DNA from: Herbidospora mongoliensis
GTDB taxonomy: Bacteria > Actinomycetota > Actinomycetes > Streptosporangiales > Streptosporangiaceae
Direction: 5' to 3'
Length of the DNA: 64,000 bases
NCBI RefSeq assembly: GCF_001570545.1
Contig: NZ_BBXD01000029.1
Coordinates: forward strand, 24,401 to 88,400
Part shown: piece by piece, positions 16,712 to 25,096 of the stretch
Position numbering within the stretch: position 1 is the first letter of the stretch
Layout of the letters: each line of letters opens with the position of its first letter
Notes under the pieces: generated by a model
Databases searched by the model: none
What the model was told of the DNA's origin: nothing
The model's input: only the letters and a program-made list of their open reading frames with translations
Translations under genes and position numbers: made by a program

Positions 16712-18151
16712 TCAACGCCCGATTGCGAAGAACCCTTCGGCGATCAGACGGCGCACGCTCTCGGTGCCGGCCAGGCCCGGCTCTCCGATGAGCTCGCCGA
16801 TGGCGGCCAGCAGCGCGCCGGTGGTGAGCTCGCCGTCGACGACCCCGGCCAGCGCGGCCTCGACGGTGCCGACATCGGCGGTCCGCCGCAGGCCCCGGGT
16901 CTGCCGCAGCCGGATCACCGCCGGGTCGTCGGCCCCCGGCGGGCCGATCCGCTCTTCGAGCACCCCTTCTGCCAGGGTCAGCGCCGTTTCGCGCAGGTCG
17001 TCGTCGCCCAACCGGTGGGCGGTGGCGATCGCGTCGATCACCCGGTCGACGTAGCCCCCCACGGGCAGCTCGACCTGGTGGGTGAGCTGCTCTATTCGTA
17101 CGACCGGATCGAGGGAACCCGAGTCGTTGAGGGTGATCCAGCCGAAGCCGACGCCCTCGACGTCCTGCTCCGCGAACCACTCGAGCCACTCGTCGTAGCG
17201 GTCGCGATAGCCCGTGGTGCCCTGCTCGGCCGCGTCGCGCAGCCACAGTTCCACGTATTCGGCCGGGTCCTGGACGTCCCGCTGCACCACCCAGCCGTCG
17301 CAGCCGGTCCCGGAGAGCCAGCCGCCGACGCGGTCACGCCAGTCTTCCCCGCGCACGTGCAGCCAGTTGGCCAGCAGATGACAGGTGCCCCCGGCCGACA
17401 GATGGGCGGGCACGTTCTGGACGAGATCGCGGCAGAACTCGTCGCCCCGGTAACCGGCCTCACGGTAGGTCAGCCGCCCGGCGGGCGAGATCACGAACGG
17501 CGGGTTGGACACGATCAGGTCGTACCGCTCCCCGCCCACCGGGTCGAACAGCGACCCCTTGCGCGTCTCGACGTCGGTGACCCCGGAGAGCCCCCAGCTC
17601 AGCCGGGCCAGCTGGAGCGCGCGGGCGTTCACGTCGGTCGCCGTGATCTCGCTCGCCCGATCGGCCAGGTGCAGCACCTGAACGCCGCACCCGGTGCCGA
17701 GGTCGAGCGCCCGCTCGACGGATTCACGTGAAACAAGTTGCGCGAGGTTCGCCGACGCGCCCCCGGCCCCGACCACGTGATCGCGCCGCAGTGCCGGATC
17801 GCCGGGCCGGACCTTCCGGTCGGACACCACATAGCCGCCGGTCTCCCAGGGCTGGATGTGCACGTTGGCCTGGACGGTGTCCCCCACCTTGATCAGCAGC
17901 CCGCTGCGCAGCAGCTCGTGCAGCGGCAGGTCGGCGGCGGCCGTGCTGACCGGGACACCCAGCCACCACAGGCGGATCAGGGTCCCCAGCGAGTCGCCGT
18001 CACGAGTGGCGCGCAGCGCCGGGACGAGCTCCTCACGCGACAGCGCCGAGGCTGCGGTGTCGCCGAGCCGCGCGCGTACGCCGTCGATCGTGTAGCCGGA
18101 TTCCAGGAACCGGTCGCGGAGCCGTATGAGCAGGTCAGATGGTGCGTCCAC
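16712..18151 (-). CDS. SAM-dependent methyltransferase (HemK/RlmG-like, NPPF motif)
   Basis: A 479-residue protein. A helical N-terminal domain of ~150 residues precedes a class I methyltransferase fold with motif I LDLGTGCGVQVLHLA and motif IV VSNPPFV. NPPY/F marks enzymes that methylate amino or ring nitrogens in RNA, DNA or protein glutamine. A C-terminal helical region of about 150 residues has no recognised function. I choose GTG 18151 (MDAPSDLL) because the longer frame to 18241 runs into the start of the divergent zinc-ribbon gene. Substrate unknown; ribosomal RNA is a reasonable guess. Confidence 0.85.
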   Translation of the reverse strand: MDAPSDLLIRLRDRFLESGYTIDGVRARLGDTAASALSREELVPALRATRDGDSLGTLIRLWWLGVPVSTAAADLPLHELLRSGLLIKVGDTVQANVHIQPWETGGYVVSDRKVRPGDPALRRDHVVGAGGASANLAQLVSRESVERALDLGTGCGVQVLHLADRASEITATDVNARALQLARLSWGLSGVTDVETRKGSLFDPVGGERYDLIVSNPPFVISPAGRLTYREAGYRGDEFCRDLVQNVPAHLSAGGTCHLLANWLHVRGEDWRDRVGGWLSGTGCDGWVVQRDVQDPAEYVELWLRDAAEQGTTGYRDRYDEWLEWFAEQDVEGVGFGWITLNDSGSLDPVVRIEQLTHQVELPVGGYVDRVIDAIATAHRLGDDDLRETALTLAEGVLEERIGPPGADDPAVIRLRQTRGLRRTADVGTVEAALAGVVDGELTTGALLAAIGELIGEPGLAGTESVRRLIAEGFFAIGR

Positions 18152-18239
18152 AGAGAGCAATCTAGCGCCGTAAGCGCTTTGCAAGTTGCGGTCAAGCAGG
18201 CGGGCGTATGACCCGGACAACCTCATCGGGGAGTTTGCC

Positions 18240-18557
18240 ATGCTTATACCGTGCCTGGCCTGCGGCTCGCGATTCCGGCCCGACGACTACTTCCGCGCGT
18301 GCCACGACTACAACCGGGGCCGCGATCTGGTCTCGTGGACCTGCCCGGCCTGCGGTAACCGCGACGACATGCGCGTCCTGCCGGGGGAGCTGGGGTTCGG
18401 CTACCCGGCGCGGGGGCGTTACGCCGTGCACCGGAAGATCGCGGTGCCCGGGATGCGGCGCCTACGGCACGACCTGCGGCTGGAGATCTCTCTCAACCAG
18501 CGGACCTGGCTCGTCAGCCGCGCAGGCTCGCCCAGGCTGCTTCCGCCAAGGACTTGA
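18240..18557 (+). CDS. Small zinc-ribbon-like protein
   Basis: A 105-residue protein beginning MLIPCLACGSRF and containing CPACGNRDDM at residues 39-48. Two CxxC pairs about 35 residues apart suggest a zinc ribbon. After it comes a basic stretch (YAVHRKIAVPGMRRLRHDLR). The start ATG 18240 lacks a strong Shine-Dalgarno. Its last 44 bases overlap the convergent TetR gene, so the real end may be functional only up to about residue 90. It is divergent from the methyltransferase gene by 88 bases. Function unknown. Confidence 0.6.
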   Translation: MLIPCLACGSRFRPDDYFRACHDYNRGRDLVSWTCPACGNRDDMRVLPGELGFGYPARGRYAVHRKIAVPGMRRLRHDLRLEISLNQRTWLVSRAGSPRLLPPRT

Positions 18558-19101
18558 TCTCCTCGTCGGTCGGCTGGTGGGCGCCGGCGAACCACAGGCG
18601 GCACATCTCCTGGGCGGGGCCGAGCCAGAGCACGTAACACATCGTCGACTGGACCGGCTGGAGCAGCCCGGCCTTCATGTGGGGCCGCCACCAGTCGGCG
18701 ACCTGGCGGAAGAAGGTGCGCCGCGACTCGGCGACGTCGGCGCCGCCCGGCTCCTCGCGCCGGGGCGGCCGCTCGCTGATCAGCAGCCGGGCCCGTTCGG
18801 GGTGTTCGCCGCACCACTCCATGTGGAAGGCGACGACCGCCTCGATGCCGCCGCGGGCGTCTTCGTGGGAGAGCAGCCGGGCGATGAACGCTTCCTGGTA
18901 CATCGCCAGGATTTCGGCGTAGAGCACCCCAAATACGTGCTCTTTGCTGGCGAAATGGTGATAGAAACTACCTACGCTGACGCCGCTTTCCTCACGGAGG
19001 CTGGCCAGCGTGGTGGCGGAGACGCCGTCCTGGCTGAAACGGCGCAGGGCGCCATCCATGATCCGGGTTCGCCCGTCTCGACCGATCTTCGCGCTCTTCA
19101 C
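18514..19101 (-). CDS. TetR family transcriptional regulator
   Basis: 195 residues. The N-terminal helix-turn-helix reads RIMDGALRRFSQDGVSATTLASLREESGVSVGSF..YHHFASKE in order, followed by a ligand-binding helical domain. The start is GTG 19101, overlapping the TGA of the upstream GNAT gene (GTGA), so it is probably translationally coupled to that enzyme. The ligand is unknown. The C-terminus overlaps the convergent zinc-ribbon gene by 44 bases. Confidence 0.92.
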   Translation of the reverse strand: MKSAKIGRDGRTRIMDGALRRFSQDGVSATTLASLREESGVSVGSFYHHFASKEHVFGVLYAEILAMYQEAFIARLLSHEDARGGIEAVVAFHMEWCGEHPERARLLISERPPRREEPGGADVAESRRTFFRQVADWWRPHMKAGLLQPVQSTMCYVLWLGPAQEMCRLWFAGAHQPTDEEIKSLAEAAWASLRG

Positions 19102-19595
19102 ACCACCAATGGTGGCCTAACAGAGCTTTGTTCTGCAAATGCGAGACCTGTTCTGACCCGAACCGAACCATGTTCGACGGCCATCACGGCGTCCGGCCAG
19201 GCCCTATTGATCATGGAAAGAACCCGCCGGTTCTCGCCCATGACGTCCATGGTCAGCCACCGGATCCCCGGCGCGCGGCCCAGCAGCTCTCTGATCAGCC
19301 GCGATCCGATCCCCTGGCTCTGCCAGGCGTCCGTGACCACCACGGCGATCTCGGCCTCGTCGTCCTTGCGGTAGGCCATCGCATGCCCGATGACCATGTC
19401 GTCTAAATGGGCGATGAGGGCGTCGCGGCGGTCGTCTCTGGCCAGCATCGACCGGAGCAGCGCGTTGGTCGGCCGGGGGATCCCGGTGAAGAAGCGCCGG
19501 GTCTGCGTGTGCGACGAGAGGTCGAGCAGGAACTTCCGCACCCCGTCCGCGTCATCCGGCGCCGTCGGGCGGATCGCCACCTGAGTTCTCTGCAT
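19098..19595 (-). CDS. GNAT family acetyltransferase
   Basis: A 165-residue GNAT enzyme with the acetyl-CoA loop AWQSQGIGSRLIREL (near residue 95) preceded by the strand AEIAVVVTD. ATG 19595 begins MQRTQVAIRP; the longer frame reaching 19886 is antisense to the HxlR gene and rejected. It forms a coupled pair with the downstream TetR gene (4-base overlap) and is divergent from an HxlR regulator across 70 bases. Substrate unknown. Confidence 0.85.
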   Translation of the reverse strand: MQRTQVAIRPTAPDDADGVRKFLLDLSSHTQTRRFFTGIPRPTNALLRSMLARDDRRDALIAHLDDMVIGHAMAYRKDDEAEIAVVVTDAWQSQGIGSRLIRELLGRAPGIRWLTMDVMGENRRVLSMINRAWPDAVMAVEHGSVRVRTGLAFAEQSSVRPPLVV

Positions 19596-19665
19596 GAACT
19601 CAGCGTTTCTTGCCCAGCTGGGTCTGTCAAGTAGACTCAGTTGAACGGGAAGGTGATGATTTACG

Positions 19666-20157
19666 ATGCCTGCCATGGACGTCCTGCCGCGAAGTGCGTT
19701 CTTTCTCGACAACTGCTCGATCGAACGCACGCTCTCCGTCGTCGGCGAGAAGTGGACCTTCCTGGTGCTGCGGGAGGTCTTCAACGGCATCCGCCGCTTC
19801 GCCGACCTCCAGGAGGGCACCGGAGCGCCCCGCCAGGTGCTGAGCGCCCGGCTCAGCCGTCTCGTCGACGAGGGCATGCTTCGCAAGGTCCCCTACCAGG
19901 AGCCGGGCCAGCGCCAGCGCGACGAATACCGCCTCACCGACAAGGGCCGCGACCTCTATCCGATACTCATCGCGCTGATGCACTGGGGCGACCGCTACGA
20001 GGCCGACCCCGAGGGCCCCTCTCTGCTGGTCACCCACCGCGACTGCGGCGCCCCGGTCCACCTGGAGCTACGGTGCGCCGAAGGCCATGACGTACCGGGC
20101 CCTCGCCAGATCACCGTGCTCCCCGGACCGGGTGCCCATTACAAGCCCACTGGCTGA
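19666..20157 (+). CDS. HxlR family transcriptional regulator
   Basis: A 163-residue winged-helix protein. The family core is clear: NCSIERTLSVVGEKWTFLVLREVFNGIRRF, read as consecutive pieces, then LSARLSRLVDEGMLRK and the wing RDEYRLTDKGRDLYP. A cysteine lies at the position (residue 17) often conserved in HxlR proteins and implicated in redox or electrophile sensing in some members. It is divergent from the GNAT/TetR pair; TCAA-N10-TTGA in the shared region is a possible half-site pair. The C-terminal part (HRDCGAPVHLELRCAEGHDV) has two more cysteines. Confidence 0.92.
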   Translation: MPAMDVLPRSAFFLDNCSIERTLSVVGEKWTFLVLREVFNGIRRFADLQEGTGAPRQVLSARLSRLVDEGMLRKVPYQEPGQRQRDEYRLTDKGRDLYPILIALMHWGDRYEADPEGPSLLVTHRDCGAPVHLELRCAEGHDVPGPRQITVLPGPGAHYKPTG

Positions 20158-20176
20158 GGTCCTTAGTCTGTAGGGC

Positions 20177-20971
20177 GTGTACCGGTTCCTGCTGACCCCC
20201 CGCTGGCTGGCACTTCACGTCGTGGTGCTGCTGGTGATCCCGGCCTTCGTCTTCCTCGGCCGGTGGCAGTTCGGGCGGTACGAACTCCGCTCCGCCGCCG
20301 AAGACCGCAACTCCACCAACCTGGCGGCGCCCCCGGTGCCGTTCGACACGCTGACGAGCGTCGGCGGCGCCGTACCGGACAGCGACAAATACCGCAGGAT
20401 CACCGCCACCGGCACCTACGACACGGCCCACGAGCTCCTGGTCCGCCGTCGCACCCAGAACAGCCAGGTCGGCTTCTACGTCCTCACCCCGCTGAAGACC
20501 CCCGGCGGCGCCGTGCTCGTCAACCGGGGCTGGGTGAAGGCCGGTGCGACCATCGACGCCCTCCCCGACATCCCCCCACCCCCCGGCGGCGAGGTGACCC
20601 TGACGGGCCGTCTGCGCCCCGCGGAGACGACCGAGACGACCGGCATCATCGACCGCAAGGGCCTCCCGGCGGGCCAGGTCCTCCTGATCAACGACCGCCC
20701 CATCGGCGCCATCGTCGGCTCCCCCCTCTTCGGCGGCTACGTCGATCTCATCGAACAGCAGCCGATTTCCGAGAGTGCCCCCGAACCCGTGCCGGCTCCC
20801 GAATCGGCCGGTGGCGGAGGGCTCAATCTGGCCTACGGAGTGCAGTGGTGGCTGTTCATCGGGGTGGCGATCGGCGGCTGGATTCTTCTCATCCGCCGAG
20901 AGCTTCACGACAGGCGGGAAAGTACTGATAATGGTGGGGCGGATGAGGCGGCCAGCCACGCCGTGACGTGA
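20177..20971 (+). CDS. SURF1 family cytochrome oxidase assembly protein
   Basis: A 264-residue membrane protein with SURF1 layout: N-terminal helix (residues 7-28), a periplasmic domain and a C-terminal helix (about 216-236). SURF1 signatures seen: FLGRWQFGRYE after the first helix and VLVNRGWVKAG in the middle. SURF1 helps assemble aa3-type cytochrome c oxidase. The start is GTG 20177, 19 bases after the HxlR stop. A short Pro/Glu linker (PEPVPAPES) precedes the last helix. Confidence 0.93.
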   Translation: MYRFLLTPRWLALHVVVLLVIPAFVFLGRWQFGRYELRSAAEDRNSTNLAAPPVPFDTLTSVGGAVPDSDKYRRITATGTYDTAHELLVRRRTQNSQVGFYVLTPLKTPGGAVLVNRGWVKAGATIDALPDIPPPPGGEVTLTGRLRPAETTETTGIIDRKGLPAGQVLLINDRPIGAIVGSPLFGGYVDLIEQQPISESAPEPVPAPESAGGGGLNLAYGVQWWLFIGVAIGGWILLIRRELHDRRESTDNGGADEAASHAVT

Positions 20972-21039
20972 CGAACGGATACCAACAGGAGACCTGCCAG
21001 CTTGTTTGGCGTTATTCCTTGGCCCTACCGTTGACTGTT

Positions 21040-22236
21040 GTGAGTACCCCGCTGCTTCCCGACCCTGAGCCGAGGCGGCGGGATTTTGTCATCATCTCAG
21101 TCGACGATCATGTGATCGAGCCGCCCGACGTCTTCGAGAACCGCCTCGCGGCCAAATACCGCGACGCGGCCCCCAGGGTCGTCGACACCGAAGCGGGCCA
21201 TCAGGTGTGGCGCTACGGCGGCGCGACCTACCCCGCCGCGGGCATCGACGTCGGCGCCGGCCTGCCCCGCGAACAGTGGACCCTCGACCCGGTCCGCTTC
21301 GACGACATGCGCCCCGGCTGCTACGACGTCGACGCGCGCATCGAAGATATGGACCGTGCCGGGATCTGGGCCGCGCTCAACTTCCCCGGCATGCTCGCCA
21401 ACCAGGCGGGCGTGGCCTTCGCCCGCACCCGCGACCAAGACCTCGGCTTAGCTCTGGTGAAGGCCTGGAACGACTGGCACGTCGACGTTTGGGCCGGCAC
21501 CTACCCCGAGCGCGTGATCGCCCTCCAGCTCCCGTGGCTGCCCGACCCCGAGATCGCCGCCAAGGAGATCAAGTCGAACGCGGCCCGCGGCTTCAAGGCC
21601 GTGGTCTTCCCCGAGTTCCCCACGCGCCTGCGCCTGCCGTCGATCCACAGCGGCCACTGGGACCCGTTCCTGGCGGCCTGCGAGGAGACCGGCACCGTCG
21701 TCTGCCTCCACACCGGCGCCTCGTCGTGGGCCCCCGTGCCCTCCCCCGACACCCCCATCGAGGCCATCACCACCCTGATGCCCTCGACGGCGATGTTCGC
21801 CTGCGCCGACTGGCTGTGGTCCGGCATCCCGCTGCGCTTCCCCGGCCTCCGCATCATGATCGTCGAAGGCGGCGTGGGCTGGCTCCCCCTGCTGGCCGAA
21901 CGCGCCGACTACGCCCTCGACCACCCGGTCTCCAGCGAGTCGGCCTGGGACGGCGGCCTGCGCCCGAGCGAGGTCCTGCGCCGCAACTTCTTCTTCGGCA
22001 CCCTCGACGACACCGCGCTCAGCGGCGTGCGCATGGCGGTGGGGATGGAACACGTCCTCCTGGAGAGCGGCTACCCGAGAGCCGAGTCGTCGTGGCCCGA
22101 CACCCAGCGCTCGGTGGCCCAGCGCCTGGGCAACCTGCCCCCGGCCGACATCGCCCGAGTCGCCTACGGCAACGCCGCCCGCCTGTTCGGCCACCCGCTG
22201 CCTTCGAGAGCGTGGCTCCGCCAGGAAGAGATCTAG
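21040..22236 (+). CDS. Amidohydrolase family 2 metal-dependent hydrolase
   Basis: A 398-residue TIM-barrel hydrolase. The N-terminal metal motif reads VDDHVIEPPDVF, as in many actinobacterial amidohydrolase-2 proteins. Later motifs: ALNFPGMLA, VCLHTGASSW (metal His), and the terminal strand IMIVEGGVGWLP. GTG 21040 gives an N-terminus like known members; the frame also has a GTG at 20968 overlapping the SURF1 stop, which would add 24 unlikely residues. Substrate unknown; decarboxylase-like members exist in the family. Confidence 0.85.
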   Translation: MSTPLLPDPEPRRRDFVIISVDDHVIEPPDVFENRLAAKYRDAAPRVVDTEAGHQVWRYGGATYPAAGIDVGAGLPREQWTLDPVRFDDMRPGCYDVDARIEDMDRAGIWAALNFPGMLANQAGVAFARTRDQDLGLALVKAWNDWHVDVWAGTYPERVIALQLPWLPDPEIAAKEIKSNAARGFKAVVFPEFPTRLRLPSIHSGHWDPFLAACEETGTVVCLHTGASSWAPVPSPDTPIEAITTLMPSTAMFACADWLWSGIPLRFPGLRIMIVEGGVGWLPLLAERADYALDHPVSSESAWDGGLRPSEVLRRNFFFGTLDDTALSGVRMAVGMEHVLLESGYPRAESSWPDTQRSVAQRLGNLPPADIARVAYGNAARLFGHPLPSRAWLRQEEI

Positions 22237-22362
22237 GTCCGCTCAGGGCGCGGGCGGGTTCATCCGCGCGGGTCCCGTCGTGCCGGAAACGCATTTTCCG
22301 TTACGCCTCCGGAGTGGCCGGCCAAATTCCGGGACAGAGATCACCGGCGACTCGCGGGGTTC

Positions 22363-22728
22363 TCAGACCTGGCGGCGGTTGATGTCCACCTCGGGGGCGA
22401 TGGCCAGGTTCTTGCGCTCCCAGTCGACGTAGCGGCCGCTCTCGCCCAGCAGGGACGACGCCAGCCACAGGAACACACCGAAGTCGTCGACCACGCCCAG
22501 CGCCAGGAACAGCGCCTCAGGCACGACGTCGACCGGGCTGACGATGTAGAGGATCGACATGCCCATCAGGGCCAGCTTGCCCTTGCCCAGGTCGCGGTAG
22601 TCACCCCGCAGCGCCCCTGACAGCATGCGGGGCAGGGCGCGGATGCGGGCGCCCAGCCCGGGACTGCCCGGCCTGGAAATGTCCTGGTAGGCCTTGTACG
22701 CCTGTGCCGCCCGCCGTGCCTTCACCAT
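22363..22728 (-). CDS. DUF1232 (YkvA-like) small membrane protein
   Basis: A 121-residue protein with the DUF1232 core: GKLALMGMSILYIVSPVDVVPE followed by LALGVVDDFGVFLWLASSLL, read in two pieces. One or two membrane helices lie between residues 50 and 95. Function is not established. It is convergent with the amidohydrolase gene, with 126 bases between them that show no feature I can support. Confidence 0.88.
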   Translation of the reverse strand: MVKARRAAQAYKAYQDISRPGSPGLGARIRALPRMLSGALRGDYRDLGKGKLALMGMSILYIVSPVDVVPEALFLALGVVDDFGVFLWLASSLLGESGRYVDWERKNLAIAPEVDINRRQV

Positions 22729-22788
22729 GATTGCCTCCCTGCCCGGCCATTTGCCCCGTTAACGGAGGACTTTGCGGCGTTGGTTCCG

Positions 22789-23736
22789 TTACTGCGGGGC
22801 CAACTTTCTCACCGTTTGGTCCATCGGCTGGTCACCGAGGTCAAGCGGGGCGAGAACAGGGGTGGTGAGGCCGTTCTGAACATATTCGTCGACCCGCGCC
22901 CGGCACTGTTCCGCCGAGCCGTGAATGATCAGATCGTCGACCACCTCGTCGGGGATCGCCTTCAACGCCGCCTGCCGGTCACCCGCCGCCCAGGCCTCGT
23001 GCATCGGCCGCAGCACCTCACCCCGGCCCAGCCAGTCGTGGAAGGCGGCGTACACCGGCACCGTCAGATATCCGGCGATCATCCGCCGGCCGATGGCCCT
23101 GACCTTGTCGGTGTCCTCGCTGACGATGACGAACAGCCGCGCGATCAGCTCGGTGTCGTCGTGGATCTCGCCCCTGACCTTCCGCACGTCACCCGGCGAC
23201 AGCCAATTGGTGATCGCCCCGTCGGCCTCCTCGGCGGCGAGCCGGAGCATGCGCGGCCGGAGCGCGGCCAGCACGATCTTCGGCGGCGTCTTCGGCGCCT
23301 GCTCCAGCTTGAAGCCCTGGATCGAGAAGGTCTCATAGCTCTCGCTGACCTTCTCGCCGTTCAGCGCCTTGCGGAGGAAGCGCAGGGTGTCGCGAGTCCG
23401 GGCATAGGGCTTCACGAACTCGCCGGCGTTCCACCGCTCGACGATCGCGGGGGAGGAGGCGCCGATGCCGAGCAGGAACCGTCCGGGCGCCCGGTCGGCG
23501 ACCGTCGCCGCCGTCATGGCCAGCAGCCCGGGACCCCGCGTCGAGACCGGCACGATCGCGGTGCCCAGCCTCAGCTCGGGGGCCCATTCGGCGGCCAGCG
23601 TCAGCGGGGTGAACCCGTCGTTGCCGTTGACCTCGGCCGACCACGCGTCGGTGTAACCGAGGGAAGGCAGTTCGGCGATGAGCTCCCGATCGAGACCGCT
23701 CCCCGCGAACGGGATGGTGATTCCCCAGCGCGCCAC
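22789..23736 (-). CDS. LLM class F420-dependent oxidoreductase
   Basis: A 315-residue TIM-barrel enzyme of the luciferase-like family. Seen: MARWGITIPFAGSGLD, DAWSAEVNGNDGFTPL, LGTAIVPVSTRGPGLLAMTA, RFLLGIGASS. Actinobacterial members of this type use coenzyme F420, which is consistent with the host. The start is GTG 23736 with GGAGG upstream. A palindromic operator-like site lies 35-50 bases upstream. Substrate unknown. Confidence 0.88.
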   Translation of the reverse strand: MARWGITIPFAGSGLDRELIAELPSLGYTDAWSAEVNGNDGFTPLTLAAEWAPELRLGTAIVPVSTRGPGLLAMTAATVADRAPGRFLLGIGASSPAIVERWNAGEFVKPYARTRDTLRFLRKALNGEKVSESYETFSIQGFKLEQAPKTPPKIVLAALRPRMLRLAAEEADGAITNWLSPGDVRKVRGEIHDDTELIARLFVIVSEDTDKVRAIGRRMIAGYLTVPVYAAFHDWLGRGEVLRPMHEAWAAGDRQAALKAIPDEVVDDLIIHGSAEQCRARVDEYVQNGLTTPVLAPLDLGDQPMDQTVRKLAPQ

Positions 23737-23770
23737 AGTGCCTCCCGGCTCTTCGATTGAGCCACGAGCA

Positions 23771-23786
23771 TACCAACCGTTCGGTA
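23771..23786 (-). promoter_or_regulatory. Operator-like palindrome upstream of LLM oxidoreductase
   Basis: TACCAACCGTTCGGTA is palindromic at 12 of 16 positions and contains ACCG-TT-CGGT, a pattern often seen in TetR-family operators. It is in the 88-base divergent region between the LLM gene and the repeat-rich protein gene. Confidence 0.5.
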
Positions 23787-23824
23787 CGTCAAGTAAATGG
23801 CCTCTGACCTGCTAGAACGAAGAA

Positions 23825-25096
23825 ATGGCAGATATCCCGGTCGAAGTGAGAACGTCCTGTCACGCGGAAGTGCACGGCCCTTTGGTACAGGTGAGCTGCG
23901 AACGGGACCATACGATCCGGCTGCCACAGGCCCTGCTGCCGTGGGCGCTCCAGCCGGGGCCGCGCGTGGAATCACGCTGGATTCCCCTGACCGTGGTGAC
24001 CGATCCGACAACGGGAAACCTGGCGATTGCACTCGTCGCCCCCGGCCCCACAGGCCCGGCCGATCCGGAGCCGGTGTCGGCGTCGGTGTCGGCGTCGGCG
24101 TCGGCGTCGGCGAATTCACCGCTGGAGACGTGGCTGGAACTGACTATCGACCCACTGCCGATGCCCGACATCACGGCGGCGATTCCAGCACCGGAGGTGC
24201 CGACACCCTCCGTCGAACCGCCTACCGGGGTGCAGCATCCAGAAGCTCCTGCGGAAACCCCGCCTGCGGATAAGCCTGCCGCCCCGATTCCGATGCCCGC
24301 CGTCGAGCTTCCGGCTCTGACCGCGAAAACACCCGCCGCCGAAACACCCGTTGTCGCACAGCCTCCAGCACCGCTGGTGGAAACCAATCCAGTGGACATC
24401 CAGCCTGTGGACATCCAGCCTGTGGACATCCAGCCTGTGAAGATGCCAGCTGTGGAGATGCGGCCCGTGGACAGACCCAATGTGGAAAGCCCGGCTGTGG
24501 ACAAGCCCGTTGTGGACAAGCCCGTTGTGGACAAGCCCGTTGTGGACAAGCCCGTTGTGGACAAGCCCGTTGTGGACAAGCCCGTTGTGGACAAGCCGCC
24601 TGTGAATACACCCGCTGCCGCGCTTGCCCCGCCGCAGGCTGCCTCGCCAGGCCAGAATCCCGCACCTGCACAGCCCCCCGGCCAACCCACCGAACCCAAG
24701 GTGCCTGCTCAGCCCATACAGGCAGGAAACCCCGCTCAGCCCGAAAGGCCGGCCTCTGGGGAACAACCGAACAGGCCTGCCGGGCCCGCGGATCCGCCCG
24801 CCCAAGCTCAGCCGCCCGCAGCCCCCGCCACCCAGGGATCCGCCGCTTCCAACCCAGCCGCCTCTGGCCCCGATGCTCCCGGACCGGCAGCCCCCGCCCC
24901 GGCTCCCGTAGCTCCCGCCCCGGTTCAGATCAACCCCGCGCCCCTCGCGGATGGGGCGATCGTGCGAGCCCGGAAGCGGATGGCCGATGCCGCCACCACG
25001 CATCGGCCCACTGATCGGCAGTCCGTCGTGGTCGTGCTGTTCACGGCGGTGATCGCCGTTGCGGGGGGAGCGGTGCTCAGGCGGCGCCGTCGCTAG
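23825..25096 (+). CDS. Low-complexity, repeat-rich protein with C-terminal membrane anchor
   Basis: A 423-residue protein of unknown function. Residues 1-75 form a small folded domain with two cysteines (TSCHAEV, VSCERDH). Then come an Ala/Ser run, a Pro/Ala/Val-rich region with (VDIQP)x3 and PAVDK plus (PVVDK)x6 near residues 190-257, and a Pro/Ala/Gln-rich linker. The C-terminus has one hydrophobic helix (VVVVLFTAVIAVAGGAVL) and six closing Arg, like a sortase-free tail anchor. No signal peptide is evident, so topology is uncertain. Its 3' end overlaps the convergent DUF4239 gene by 20 bases. The VDK repeats create perfect DnaA boxes in the DNA. Confidence 0.75.
   Translation: MADIPVEVRTSCHAEVHGPLVQVSCERDHTIRLPQALLPWALQPGPRVESRWIPLTVVTDPTTGNLAIALVAPGPTGPADPEPVSASVSASASASANSPLETWLELTIDPLPMPDITAAIPAPEVPTPSVEPPTGVQHPEAPAETPPADKPAAPIPMPAVELPALTAKTPAAETPVVAQPPAPLVETNPVDIQPVDIQPVDIQPVKMPAVEMRPVDRPNVESPAVDKPVVDKPVVDKPVVDKPVVDKPVVDKPVVDKPPVNTPAAALAPPQAASPGQNPAPAQPPGQPTEPKVPAQPIQAGNPAQPERPASGEQPNRPAGPADPPAQAQPPAAPATQGSAASNPAASGPDAPGPAAPAPAPVAPAPVQINPAPLADGAIVRARKRMADAATTHRPTDRQSVVVVLFTAVIAVAGGAVLRRRRR
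24392..24595 (+). repeat. Tandem 15-bp coding repeats containing seven DnaA boxes
   Basis: Three 15-bp units (24392-24436) are followed, after degenerate units, by seven near-identical 15-bp units at 24491-24595 (unit CCCGTTGTGGACAAG). Each of the seven contains TGTGGACAA, whose reverse complement TTGTCCACA is the DnaA box preferred in Streptomyces-type bacteria. Box starts are 24496, 24511, 24526, 24541, 24556, 24571 and 24586. The near-identity suggests recent slippage expansion. Confidence 0.85.

Noticed and set aside
16712..18241. Longer methyltransferase start at 18241
   Set aside because: It would overlap the start of the divergent zinc-ribbon gene and the intergenic region; GTG 18151 is preferred.
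24491..24595. CRISPR-like array
   Set aside because: 15-bp units repeat directly with no spacers and keep a coding frame (PVVDK), so it is a coding tandem repeat.
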